Below are positions 27,493 through 36,684 of a DNA stretch of 64,000 nt, one piece after another. The position numbers were made by a program, and so were the translations under genes. Each line of letters begins with the position of its first letter. Positions within the stretch are counted from its first letter, which is position 1. Source of the DNA: Endomychus coccineus (Eukaryota > Arthropoda > Insecta > Coleoptera > Endomychidae); the NCBI GenBank assembly GCA_958510875.1, contig OY294070.1, forward strand, positions 47,145,139 to 47,209,138. Direction: 5' to 3'. The notes under the pieces were generated by a model. The model was not told the DNA's origin, searched no databases, and worked only from the letters and a program-made list of their open reading frames with translations.

Positions 27493-28106
27493 GATAATAC
27501 GATGTGAATGCGATTCGCTTGATGTTTCGAAATAGACTGACTAATGTTTAATTGATACTCTTGATAATTTCTGTGAGAAATTTCAAGCACAACTGTTCAC
27601 ATATCACTTGATTATAGTTCTGATAGGTTTAGTTATTGTAGAAAATCCTAACGTTCCCACCCAAATATCGAACAAGTTCCTTTGGTGGCTTCAAATTTCC
27701 AAAACAATCAAAATATTCCACATTGTTATCGATTTTTTTCTGACCGCTACCCAATGCGTTCAGTTGTTTTTAGCTGGTTTACCACCGTATTTTCGATAGC
27801 ACTTGCACCTCTTGCAACTGATCCTAAGGCTTCTAGAGCTCATGAGATAGGTAGTAATAGTGGAAGGAATCCTCCATATTTTGGTAGTGGTATTACTCTT
27901 GGTACTCTGATACGCTTTTTACCTCCAGCTCGTTTAATCGCTATCCGTGCGACTTTCAATGCGTTCATCTTCCTCTTCGCAAAAATTATAGTCCATTCTG
28001 GAGAAATTCTAGCCACTACAATTGAATTTTCGATTGACAGTATGGAGTTGAAAGTCAAATATATCTTTCTCAACGACATAATTAGAGAAAATCTATTGCG
28101 AGCCAT
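27493..28106. other. Chimera of short protease, pX and MCP fragments
   Basis: 27640-27725 antisense is a protease piece (the block around the acidic residue, 'LKPPKELVRYLG'). 27750-27990 antisense is the pX-like segment ('GGKKRIRVPRVIPLPK' and the Gly-rich stretch). 28012-28106 sense is an MCP piece ('VKYIFLNDIIREN'). None is intact, and the junctions have no obvious element ends. 27493-27640 shows nothing recognisable. Confidence 0.65.
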
Positions 28107-28983
28107 CAAAAATTCAACACGTGGATAATCTACAGCAATGGTTCCTGAACATTATTCTACCAAATTAAATATATCTGTATATATATTCATTAAATACATG
28201 TTATTATTATTATTATTCAATAAAACAACTCTTTATTATTATTACATGTATTTATTTGTATGTTTCTTAACAATTTTTATGATGATTTTATGTAGTAAAA
28301 CTAATAAAGCACTAAGATTGAAACATAGGATCGCATAAATTTCGTTTACTATCTGTGTGGGTGATGGTATGTTTGGTGTTGGTGGTTGAGAAGACATCGA
28401 TGTAGGTGATGGTGTGAATGTTTGCCACTTCATAACATCCCCTCTGTACCATCTAGAAATAATAGCTTGAGCTTAAAATTCAATGTGTGATTGGTGGTGG
28501 TTGTGGTCCGCATCGTGTCGAGGATTATGTATGTGAATACCTCTAGCTGATTTTCGTTAATCATTTGATAATTCATTGGTTGCCATTCTGTTCGATTACA
28601 TTCATTTCTCAGATCTTCCTGGGACATATATAAATAAGTTCCACTCGATTCGGAACGTTTGTATAGAGGATTCCATTCAAAATTGAGGTTAGGATTATAA
28701 AATTGGGTTCTAACATAACCATCCTCTCCACCAATACTTAAACTATTCAATTGTCTTATAGCGATATTTTTATCTTCGTAAAATTTTAAATCTCTACTCA
28801 AAGCTTTTACTTTCACACCGTATTCTTCAAGAGACTGATGATTTCATCGACTATATACACACGCTAGTATAAACAACATACCTTAGATTTCTCATCACTT
28901 GAGCTCCAGAAATTCGAATTTAAAAGCCGGGTTGCTTTTATTAACATCCTCTTTTCCCCTGTATATCAAAATCAAACAAGGTT
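28107..28983 (-). pseudogene. Remnant of an element-2-type end: DIQ 3' end, ORF B/A, OB-like 3' part
   Basis: 28107-28170 (plus) is the last 20 codons of a DIQ gene joined to the MCP piece. 28240-28840 (minus) holds ORFs B and A, with a frameshift in the sequon region and a shortened ORF A start. 28898-28983 (minus) is the 3' end of the OB-like gene, cut by element 3. The order equals 21180-22090 of element 2, so this is a third copy of that end. Confidence 0.8.
28978..28983. repeat. Target-site duplication AAGGTT, left copy
   Basis: Precedes the element end AGTAGATAAACACC, and is repeated at 42399-42404. Removing the element restores the OB-like gene sequence as read at 22060-22090. Confidence 0.93.
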
Positions 28984-29189
28984 AGTAGATAAACACCACT
29001 ACTTCTGCCTCAGGATATCCGGTCTCCACTTCCGGTCTAGCTGTCGATGTGCATCCGGTGCATGAGCTCGTCCTTATCAGTTTTGAAAGGATGTAGGTGA
29101 TAAGGATTTTATTTTATTTGTAAAGAGTATACAGGGTGTGTATAAAAAGTGTGTCACATGTACAGAGTCACGTGACTAACACATGACAG

Positions 29190-29760
29190 CATGGCGACCA
29201 TAAGGACCAGCTGTCATGGCGACCATAAGGACCAGCTGTCATGGCGACCATAAGAACCAGCTGTCATGGCGAATTTTATTTGTAAGGAGTATACAGGGTG
29301 TGTATAAAAAGTGTGTCACATGTACATAGTCACGTGACTAACATATGACAGCATGGCGACCATAAGGACCAGCTGTCATGGCGACCATAAGGACCAGCTG
29401 TCATGGCGACCATAAGGACCAGCTGTCATGGCTGACCTAAGGTACAGCTGTCATGGCGACCATAAGGACCAGCTGTCATGGCAACCATAAGAACCAGCTG
29501 TCATGGCGACCATAAGAACCAGCTGTCATGGCGACCATAAGGTACAGCTGTCATGGCGACCATAAGGACCAGCTGTCATGGCGACCATAAGGACCAGCTG
29601 TCATGGTGACCATAAGGACTAGCTGTCATGGCGGGCCTAAGGTACAGCTGTCATGGCGACCATAAGGACCAGCTGTCATGGCGGGCATAAGGACCAGCTG
29701 TCATGGCGACCATAAGGACCAGCTGTCATGGTGACCATAAGGACTAGCTGTCATGGTGGG
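29190..29760. repeat. 25-bp minisatellite, left arm
   Basis: About twenty units of 'accagctgtcatggcgaccataagg' with few changes. A 90-bp block containing 'gtataaaaagtgtgtcacatg' occurs before it (29130) and again within it (29290). Each unit holds CAGCTG, an E-box core. The inverted array is at 41785-42200. Confidence 0.9.
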
Positions 29761-30856
29761 CCTAAGGTACAGATTGCTTTGTGAAGATGTCGCCACCAAG
29801 TGACAGCTATCATGGCGGACCTAAGGTACAGACTGCTTCCTAGAGGGGGCTCCGCCACCTCTAGGAAGCAATCTGTACCTTCGGTCCAAAAGGTACAGGC
29901 TGCTTCATGAAGGTGTCCTCACCACTGTCAACACAACCACATGACAGCTGTCATGGTGGACCCAAGGTACAGACTGCTTCGTGGAGGGGGCTCCGCCACC
30001 TCTAGGAAACAATCTCTACCTTTGGTCCAAAGGTACAAGCTGCTTCATGAAGATGTCATCACCACGTGACAGCTGTCATCGAAGGTACAGACTGCTTCGT
30101 GGAGATGGCGCCACCAAGTGGCAGCTGTCATGGCGGACCTTAGGTACAGATTGCTTCGTGAAGATGTTATCACCACGTGACAGCTGTCATGGCGACCCTA
30201 AGGTACAGGCTGCTTCGTGTAGGTGGCGCCACCAGTTCGGCTCGTCCGACTCGTGCGAATCCAAGATGACAGGCTGCTATCACAGGGCAGACGTGTGACG
30301 TCACAGCATGAAGGTACAGACTGCTTCGTGGAGGTGTCGCCACCAGTTCGACTCGTCCGACTCATGCGACTCGTACGGTTTTGAAATCACATGATCTGTC
30401 ACGCGGTGAGATATGGTGTCTGTCACTTCGACGGAGTGTCTGTCACAAGGTGTCATGGTGGCTATCACGTACCATAGAGCTGAAGGTTATAGAGCTAACC
30501 TAACTCAAAACCATAGAGCATCATGGTGGTGGAAGGAGTTGTCATGGTGTCTGTCACGTGAGGTCTTCATCGAGGTGTCATGTCGCGTCTTGGAGGGCGT
30601 GACGTGGTGGATCCATGAAGCATCTGTCACGCGAACTGTCATGACGGATCTATGAATGTCAACCATAGCTTTAAAGGTATCAAATGAAAAGTCAGAATGT
30701 TAATTTTATTGAATTGAAGATCCTGCGATCATAGTTTACGAACGATGATGACGTCACGGGAGGCATCTATTGTTTCAATCCGGCGACCATAGTTTACGAA
30801 CGATGATGACGTCACTGCTTCGAACCGATGACAGTAACTGATTCAATCCGGCGACC

Positions 30857-30900
30857 ATAGTTCACGAACGATGATGACGTCATCATCGTTCACGAACTAT
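30857..30900. repeat. 44-bp near-palindrome centred on TGACGTCA (left arm)
   Basis: A symmetric sequence around TGACGTCA (30875-30882) with only a CAC/GTG asymmetry in the arms. The TGACGTCA core is a perfect CRE/ATF-type site, and TGACGTCA also recurs in the neighbouring units. The counterpart is 40553-40596. Confidence 0.85.
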
Positions 30901-31019
30901 GATGGTCAGATGAGGAATGAAATGCGAGTAATAATAATGATACTCTATGAGTAAATGTGAAAAGTTGGAGGTTATGATAAAGATATCCAGTAAGTTTGTA
31001 AATGTGTCATTATGCATAT

Positions 31020-31258
31020 ATCTTTTGAAGAATACACACCTATACTGAAAATTTGTAGAGAAAGTTCATGAACTAAGAAGAGACTTGAATTTTTACGAAG
31101 ATAAAATAAAAGTTATAAGACTGTTGAATACATTTACAAGTGCAAAAAGTGAAGATAATGACGGGAGTGGGGATGTTAAAAACAAATTTCGTGATTCTAA
31201 CCACAATTCTGAATGGTATCCTATACACGAACGTTCCCCAACACGTTGAGCGCATTTA
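31020..31258 (+). pseudogene. ORF A (element 3), one frameshift
   Basis: 'FEEYTPIL' is read first, then a one-base shift leads to the 'VHELRRDLNFYEDK' and 'IRLLN' blocks and a stop at 31258. The last part overlaps ORF B. Homologous to 9753-10010. Confidence 0.45.
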
Positions 31259-31661
31259 TATTTGTCTGAAGGATGTTGCAACCGATGGTGGTGGGGGGTG
31301 TAACCGTACCGAATGGATTCCGATGAATTTTAGAAAAATCAACGATAATCAATTAGAGGTATTCGCATTCAACATTCCTCAAGATAATCGTACCACCATA
31401 CATTATAAACTTAAACTTTTATTCTTTGACCGGAGTGAGGGAGATATGGCTGAATGGCAATTGCTCCAACAATCATCATGTTTACCACATGTCATACAAA
31501 AGACAATATCAACACCATCCACACGTACATCATCCTCACTAGACGAAGAAATTTCTAAAATTTTCGCAATTTTGTATGCAATTTTATCTTCTTTATCAGT
31601 ACTAATGTTGAAAATGTTTGTTAAATATGTAAAGAAGGCTATTTACCATGTAAATAAATGA
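31158..31661 (+). CDS. ORF B: predicted membrane glycoprotein (element 3)
   Basis: 167 aa from ATG 31158. 'KTNFVILTTILNGILYTNVP' and 'VERIYIC' align tightly with the element 2 ORF B. Sequons NRT occur twice (in 'GCNRTEW' and 'DNRTTIHY'). A Ser/Thr-rich stalk, a C-terminal membrane helix (about residues 135-155, 'FAILYAILSSLSVLML') and a Lys-rich tail follow. It has the layout of a small type I membrane protein if the N-terminal hydrophobic stretch is a signal peptide. It is the only plus-strand gene of the element and converges with the MSV199-type gene; AATAAA at about 31687. Confidence 0.6.
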   Translation: MTGVGMLKTNFVILTTILNGILYTNVPQHVERIYICLKDVATDGGGGCNRTEWIPMNFRKINDNQLEVFAFNIPQDNRTTIHYKLKLLFFDRSEGDMAEWQLLQQSSCLPHVIQKTISTPSTRTSSSLDEEISKIFAILYAILSSLSVLMLKMFVKYVKKAIYHVNK

Positions 31662-31706
31662 TTGTATGAAGATATAAGTGTTTTAATAAAACAAAAGGAA
31701 TGATAA

Positions 31707-32728
31707 TTATAATAATATATTGACATTATCATTTGCTAGTTCATAAGCTTTATTTTTGTGATTGATAACACATTCTATCAATGACTCGATGTTGATATCA
31801 CTAATCAATTGTTCACCCCCCTCTTCTTCTGCGGCATGAATAATATTTCCTCTTGCATACCATTTCAAATCGCGGCGGAAATTCTGTTTCACTTCGTTAC
31901 CAATATCGATAGCATGAGATATGTTAGACCATTTACGTATTAATCGCATTCCTCGATTTTGTAATTTTCTGTCGGCATCACGCCAACCATCCTCCTGTCG
32001 ACGCATTAGGTACCATTCTGGTCTCATATCATTCGATGTTCGATATAATCCTAAATAATATATATTATATAATCCTAAATAATATATATTATATAAATTT
32101 TATTATAAAAAACAAAGTAATTACCTAAATTTCGTCTCTTTCCGAAATTTATAGGAGGTGGAACAATATTTGGTGCAATGTTATTCCGTAAGGTGATAAC
32201 ATTCATTTGAATTTGTTGAGATAAGCGTTGAGATCGTTCTTTCGCAAGACATTCACGTTCCTCAGCTCTTTGACGTTCTTGTTGTTCATAGAATTTCTCG
32301 TACTCACAATATTTCATCATAATAAATTTCATTAACAAAAACAGTTCACGTAACTCGATGACTTTAGGAGTTCGCATTTGCATCAATAATGATTCGAAAT
32401 CAATAGCATCTAGAACATAATATTTCTTTCGTGCATCAGTCTTATCACAAATTTCTAAATGGTGTATATGCGGGTTTTTCCTCAACAATCTTGTTATAAC
32501 ACCCTTTTTAGCATGATATTTTTTGCCGCGATAACCTAACCAATCCAATAGATCTTCATTCATCAGAACGCGTTGGTTTAGTTGAATATTCCAAAATAAA
32601 TAGTTTCTTTTATCGTTTCTTATATCGATCCCAAATTTTAGACACACTTCATTAACTGTTAACTTAATAAAATTGTTGGTGGACCATGTAGCCACATTTG
32701 AATCACAAACGCACGCTGCTAAGTTCAT
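31707..32728 (-). CDS. MSV199-type protein with a 74-nt intron
   Basis: Exon 1 (32728-32125) encodes an N-terminal block with 'VNEVCLKFGI', 'LLDWLGYRGKKYHAKKGVITRLLRKN' and 'HHLEI', resembling the MSV199 domain of insect DNA-virus proteins, then a Glu/Arg/Gln coiled coil. Exon 2 (32050-31707) continues with 'WYLMRRQ' and a helical tail resembling the domain that follows MSV199. The intron 32124-32051 has GTAATT...ATTTAG ends and splicing keeps the frame ('KRRNLG|LYRTSN'). Without splicing exon 1 stops at 32075. The role is unknown, possibly DNA binding. No counterpart is seen in element 2. Confidence 0.6.
32051..32124 (-). other. Candidate spliceosomal intron with duplicated acceptor
   Basis: A GT donor after TTTAG and an AG acceptor after TTATTT. 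The 24-nt stretch before the acceptor is a tandem copy of the preceding 24 nt, giving a second acceptor 24 nt upstream (near 32075). Both acceptors preserve the reading frame and differ by eight codons. Confidence 0.55.
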
Positions 32729-33044
32729 TTTTATAACTGAACATTTTCTGAAATGATTCTCTCTTACATACGTGAGAACGTGAACGTGAATAGTGAGGGT
32801 GGGGGGTAACTCTCCGTTTCGTTGTCATTGCAAACGTCAATAGTTGTTTCAGTTTGTTTCATTTCCAGCAACCGACTACCATAGTTTACAAACTATGATC
32901 GTCAGATGTTTACATCACCACTTACCGTTTGAGAAATAAAATATCAAATATGATAATAATAATAACATTTATTGGGAAAGATACATTTTGATAGTACATC
33001 ATTTAGAACTAAAATTATAACATTATGATTCATCACCTGGTTCT
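32729..33044. other. Spacer between MSV199-type gene and MCP
   Basis: No gene seen. It contains 'ccatagtttacaaactatgatcgtcag', related to the CRE-linked TIR repeats, and AATAAA-like sequence on the minus strand near 32936-32970 for the MCP transcript. Confidence 0.5.
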
Positions 33045-34235
33045 TCATACCAAATTCCGAACTGATCCTGTAATCGGAGAATACTCCATTATATGATCGT
33101 CAATGATGATGCAATAAGCCCTGGTGTTTTTGGGGAAATTCAGGAAACTTTCCATCTCTAGTTTGACGTCAACTGTTGATGACTTTATAGCATCGTTTTG
33201 TTTTGAACAGTCAATCACAAAAATTGCTCTATTCTTGAATGCTATATAATCTAACATGGGTTCGCTTATTATTTTATTTGAAAATGATTTCTGGAAATCA
33301 TAGTACATCTGGTATGCTTCCACGTATTGCTGGTCGGTGAAATTCAATTTCATTGCTTCATATGGATAACACTCTGAATTCAAGTATAATTTTACATTTA
33401 GCAAGTTTATATTATCGAAATATGCACTGTGTTCAACAGGCTTATTTTTTCGATCAGTTTGGAAAGCTAGAATCACATATCTAGGACGTTCCAAATTCAT
33501 TGATGTTTTAACAGCCCAAATGTCACGAGTGCTCTCCTTCATCAACGGATTTTCATGTAGATCCCAGCTACGGAATGGAATCAAAATAGGCTTCTCAGCA
33601 CTCAAATTCCCCAACATTTGAAATTTAACTTGATCACTTGGAAACACATGTCGCACTTTTAATGCTATCGTCTTCACATTTATTTTAGCCGTGCTATTAG
33701 TATAGCAATCGTTATCGGTTCGAGACCTTATCAAGCGCAGCTTATGTTTTCCACTCAAAACTTTGTTATAGTCAATGAATAGACCTAGTAGAAAATTCAA
33801 CGGTATCCATAAATTGATTTTATTATTGTAGACTGAACTCAATACATCCTTGAATGACCATCCAGAAATAGCTAGAGGTATAGATTCATGTTTGGCATAT
33901 GTTAGATAAGCTCTGATGGTGCTGACAATACCAGGATCACGTACTTTGTCTATCTCTTTTCCATTCAATTCATAACTGATATATTCGAAGAGAAACGCTC
34001 CGAAATTATTCGTTAGTTTACATTCACCATCACCACTTGCTTCTGGCTGGAATTCTGCCTCGATGAATAAAGCAGACGAGGCCAAATCTACCAACACATC
34101 TTGTTGATTGATTAATATCTCAATTTCATCGCTGTTGCCAAAAGATGTTGTGTGAGGATAGTAGGTATGAGTTTCTTCTCGGATGATGTCTTCATTGAAG
34201 TTTGGCTCGTTGAATATTTGAAGTTTTTCCGACAT
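33045..34235 (-). CDS. MCP: Major capsid protein, hexon-like, intact
   Basis: 396 aa from ATG 34235 (upstream Met at 34244 possible). Double-jelly-roll shell protein of Polintons. Readable blocks: 'GNSDEIEILINQQDVLVDL' near residue 35-50, 'NNFGAFLFEYISYELNGKEIDKV' near 85, 'RDPGIVSTIRAYL', 'ISGWSF', 'LRLIRSRTDNDCY', 'ILIPFRSWDLHENPL', 'RPRYVILAFQTDRKNKP' and the C-terminal 'AYCIIIDDHIMEYSPITG'. It is about 35-40% identical to the element 2 copy by eye. It follows the penton-like gene on the same strand and overlaps the small ORF by 44 bases. Confidence 0.93.
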   Translation of the reverse strand: MSEKLQIFNEPNFNEDIIREETHTYYPHTTSFGNSDEIEILINQQDVLVDLASSALFIEAEFQPEASGDGECKLTNNFGAFLFEYISYELNGKEIDKVRDPGIVSTIRAYLTYAKHESIPLAISGWSFKDVLSSVYNNKINLWIPLNFLLGLFIDYNKVLSGKHKLRLIRSRTDNDCYTNSTAKINVKTIALKVRHVFPSDQVKFQMLGNLSAEKPILIPFRSWDLHENPLMKESTRDIWAVKTSMNLERPRYVILAFQTDRKNKPVEHSAYFDNINLLNVKLYLNSECYPYEAMKLNFTDQQYVEAYQMYYDFQKSFSNKIISEPMLDYIAFKNRAIFVIDCSKQNDAIKSSTVDVKLEMESFLNFPKNTRAYCIIIDDHIMEYSPITGSVRNLV

Positions 34236-34371
34236 TGTAACCAAGGGACTTCAAAAAATTGATATTTTCCAATGATAGTGATGCAGAAGCAACCTTCTCC
34301 CTTGAACTCGTTGTAGATAATGACTGATGACCACTATGGGTATGTCTTTTATTGCTGAAATCCAAACCCAT
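34192..34371 (-). CDS. Small ORF overlapping the MCP start, 59 aa
   Basis: Begins MGLDFSNKRH, Ser/Lys/His-rich, then a hydrophobic block 'INFLKSLGYNVGK', ending inside MCP. Counterpart of the 51-aa ORFs in element 2, which share MGL, basic/Ser-rich content and a 'LQSL(G/E)F' block at the same place. Gly at position 2 and Ser at 6 fit the N-myristoylation pattern. Conserved position between minor and major capsid genes in two diverged elements supports a real structural or assembly peptide. Confidence 0.5.
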   Translation of the reverse strand: MGLDFSNKRHTHSGHQSLSTTSSREKVASASLSLENINFLKSLGYNVGKTSNIQRAKLQ

Positions 34372-34457
34372 GTTCTCAAGTGATGGCTACTGCAACAACA
34401 ACCTTCTCAGATGAATTCTTTTCATATAATGAGTGGTGGTGAGTATTGGATTATTAT

Positions 34458-35201
34458 TTATTGTTGGAAGCCATAATCCCTAGCGGTCTTTTTCAACTCC
34501 AACCGTATAATAATTTCTTCTCCACGAAAATTTACCCGTTTCCAATTCTGATCTAAAATATTCAGTGTGATGTTATCGAAGGACGTCTTGCTGATGACCG
34601 GTAGATAAATAAGATTCTTCGGCTCTATATCAATGGAAAACCCAGGTGGTACAAGAGGTGAGAACTCATATATCGTATGAGCTATCTTATTGTTATAATA
34701 TGCTACTGCGGTTAAGTTACACTCGACACGTATAGTTTGAACTTTGATTATGTTTATAGGTCGATCAGATACGTGTAGTTCACGAGATGTCAATTTTTTT
34801 TTGCTGAATCCCAACAGTTCGCTTATACTATCTTTAGGAATAAAATTCACTTCAAAATCACTCTTCAGCTCTGTGTGTAGAGTGTTGTTGTTAGATTTTA
34901 TTGATAATTTCCGGTCACGTTCTTCTTGCTTCACTCCTATCCCACAAACTGCACTTTGTATGAAATCCTCGATGTCTGTCAACTCGTAGGACCCCGTAGG
35001 TATAGTTACTACTTCTTCCTCACCCTTCACATTTTTATAATAAAATTTATTAAAACCTTCTTCAATGTTCGGAATGCTATTGTACGTATGCAAGCCAACA
35101 AGTGCGATAGAATAATATGAATGAGGATCTAGTTCTATAGGTGGGTGGAAATCTACAGATAAGCGGGAGCTCTTACCCGTGATAGTGAACGTCTGAGACA
35201 T
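34458..35201 (-). CDS. Penton-like minor capsid protein, intact
   Basis: 248 aa from ATG 35201 (MSQTFTITG, as in the element 2 copy MSQLFTLTS). Single-jelly-roll vertex protein. Blocks: 'YSIALVGLHTYNSIPNIEEG', 'FYYKNVKGEEE', 'IPTGSYELTDIEDFI', 'LHVSDRPINIIKVQTIR', 'AHTIYEFSP', 'LIYLPV' and 'VNFRGEEIIIRLEL'. A TATATAAAC box lies at 35229-35237, 28 bases before the ATG. It is followed by the small ORF and MCP and preceded by protease. Confidence 0.9.
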   Translation of the reverse strand: MSQTFTITGKSSRLSVDFHPPIELDPHSYYSIALVGLHTYNSIPNIEEGFNKFYYKNVKGEEEVVTIPTGSYELTDIEDFIQSAVCGIGVKQEERDRKLSIKSNNNTLHTELKSDFEVNFIPKDSISELLGFSKKKLTSRELHVSDRPINIIKVQTIRVECNLTAVAYYNNKIAHTIYEFSPLVPPGFSIDIEPKNLIYLPVISKTSFDNITLNILDQNWKRVNFRGEEIIIRLELKKTARDYGFQQ

Positions 35202-35228
35202 GATTGATGAAAACTTTACCAACAATCT

Positions 35229-35237
35229 GTTTATATA
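35229..35237 (-). promoter_or_regulatory. TATA box TATATAAAC before the penton-like gene
   Basis: Minus-strand TATATAAAC, 28 bases upstream of the ATG at 35201. The same nonamer occurs 17 bases before the ATPase ATG (40112-40120), and TATATATAC lies 29 bases before the PY-like ATG (39356-39365). Confidence 0.5.
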
Positions 35238-35252
35238 CTAATAAATGCACGG

Positions 35253-35634
35253 TTAGTCGAGCACAACTGAAGAGTTAGAGAGGAAATCTGAACATAACTG
35301 ACCACAATTATAAGTGTTATATTGTTGAAAATTATCGTGATTGAATAATATCTTACACTTTTTGAAATAATCCACTAGTTCGCGAGGGGGGCGTAAATTG
35401 CCAAAACTATCATAATATAAAACTGTATCACCGACTTTATTAAACCCAACCCAGTGAGTGCCTCCATTGTCCGAGCTATCTAAATTAACTATTCCACGCT
35501 CTTTTTCCATGGTCCGTTGGATGGCAGTTCATCACGCATAAATACTCCTCTAAAATGGGGAATTTTCAGAGCTTTTGCTAGTTTTCGTAGATCGAGATAG
35601 GTCAGAGGTCTTCTGGGTAGGTTTACTGACAGTT
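35253..35634 (-). pseudogene. Adenain-like protease, one frameshift, no ATG
   Basis: The N-terminal part (about 35632-35515) reads 'KLSVNLPRRPLTYLDLR' and 'IPHFRGVFMRDELP' with no initiating Met. It then shifts at about 35510, where one A of an A-run seems lost, into 'ERGIVNLDS', 'GTHWVGF' (His), 'LYYDSFG' (acidic) and 'CGQLCSDFL' (Cys). The N-terminal frame is -1 relative to PLA2/pX, as in element 2, with a TAA just before its first readable codons. Confidence 0.8.
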
Positions 35635-36405
35635 TTATGGATGTTTATTTAAATATAGACCAAGACCTTTGCGATACTTTTTCAAATATAGACCAGATCC
35701 TTGTTTTCCCAAAGCTATAGCTTCCATTGTTTTATTATGTCTTTCCGTTTCCTCCAAGGTTTTCCGAGCTGCTTTGCTGTCGTTGACGGCCTTAGCGATG
35801 CCTGCACCACCTCCCGCCAATGCTCCAGCAGCTGATAAGCCGGCAAACAGAGGTATTAAAAATGGTAGAAATCCTCCAGTCTTTGGAATAGGAATTACTC
35901 TTGGTAACCGAACATTTTTCCGACCACCTGCTTTTTTGAATTGTTTTCGTGCAACTTTCAACGCTGTTTGGGATGTTTTCTTCAGATTGGATGAGTCAAA
36001 CTTATTCTTCATAACTTTTCTCACCCCATCGACAATTGCACTTCCGAACCCAACCTTCTTTCTCATACCCATCCCCAATTTCCTCTTTGCCTTCATAATT
36101 TTATTTACACCGAAAGCGGCAATCCTTTCTCCAAATTTTGTGTCTTTAGATTTGACACGTTGCCAAGCAGCGTTCTCTAATATTTTATCCGTCTCGTGAC
36201 GTCCTTCCAAACTAGCGTTTCGCAGATATGAAATATCGTGTTGGCGGCAAGCTTTATCTAGTGGATTGATACCTGAATCTCCTCTTCTCAACCGTTCTTC
36301 TAATTTTGTACCGGGACCACAGAATTGATAACCAGGAATATGAAGTTCAAACGGGAGCTTGTTTATAAGAGTATTGAGAACACCTTCTCCTACGTACGCT
36401 TCCAT
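35635..36405 (-). CDS. PLA2-domain / pX-like core protein, intact
   Basis: 256 aa from ATG 36405. The PLA2-like domain covers residues 15-75: calcium loop 'YQFCGPGTKLEE', catalytic 'CRQHDISY'. Then come a basic linker ('KAKRKLGMGMRKK'), Lys/Arg clusters, 'NVRLPRVIPIPKTGGFLPFLIP' and a Gly/Ala-rich hydrophobic helix (about 190-215), ending 'GLYLKKYRKGLGLYLNKHP'. Parvovirus VP1 uses a similar PLA2 to breach endosomes; here membrane entry or core packing is inferred. The 3' end carries an in-phase TTTAAAT heptamer, five codons (AAT through TAA) from the stop. Confidence 0.88.
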   Translation of the reverse strand: MEAYVGEGVLNTLINKLPFELHIPGYQFCGPGTKLEERLRRGDSGINPLDKACRQHDISYLRNASLEGRHETDKILENAAWQRVKSKDTKFGERIAAFGVNKIMKAKRKLGMGMRKKVGFGSAIVDGVRKVMKNKFDSSNLKKTSQTALKVARKQFKKAGGRKNVRLPRVIPIPKTGGFLPFLIPLFAGLSAAGALAGGGAGIAKAVNDSKAARKTLEETERHNKTMEAIALGKQGSGLYLKKYRKGLGLYLNKHP

Positions 36406-36684
36406 ACAGACTGATGAAAATTCAAGATTGCACCGTTATTTAACGAGGGGAGGGAGAAAGACCAAAGATCTCAAAATAATATTTTTTATTAATTTCAAAA
36501 TTTTCTCAATACAAAAGACTTAAGTATAATCTTAACAATATATGTTTCAAATATTATAATCTTCACTCTTGATTCACCCTCATATTCACGGAATTTTGTT
36601 CTATTATAATAACCATACCCTCGAGTCAATAATATTCCAGCTATTTGTTTGTTCCTAATAATCTCCAAATGGTTAATGATGGGT
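36406..36684. other. Spacer between PLA2/pX and integrase
   Basis: The minus strand has a 60-codon open stretch (about 36675-36496) without an ATG, reading 'RNKQIAGILLTRGYGYYNRT' and so on. It could be a broken small gene. AATAAA-like motifs for the integrase transcript lie near 36530-36560. Nothing else is recognised. Confidence 0.35.

Larger units (their letters stand above)
28984..30941 (+). repeat. Left terminal inverted repeat of element 3
   Basis: Inverted match of 40512-42398. It consists almost wholly of tandem repeats: a 25-bp array (about 29190-29760), longer units of 60-90 bp ending in 'acagactgcttcgtgga' (29760-30330), and CRE-containing units (30740-30900). Short ORFs within it (near 29981-30298 and 30413-30655) are repeat translations and are not taken as genes. 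Confidence 0.9.

Noticed and set aside
29190..29760. CRISPR-like array
   Set aside because: The units are contiguous without unique spacers, so this is a minisatellite.
29981..30655. ORFs of 105 and 80 aa in the element 3 left TIR, mirrored at 41011-41630
   Set aside because: They are made of the terminal tandem repeats, and the two arms differ by indels that break them. No coding signature.
35669..36199. 176-aa ORF opposite PLA2/pX
   Set aside because: Antisense shadow of an intact, recognisable gene. A Lys/Arg-rich sense strand gives long Phe/Leu-rich antisense frames.
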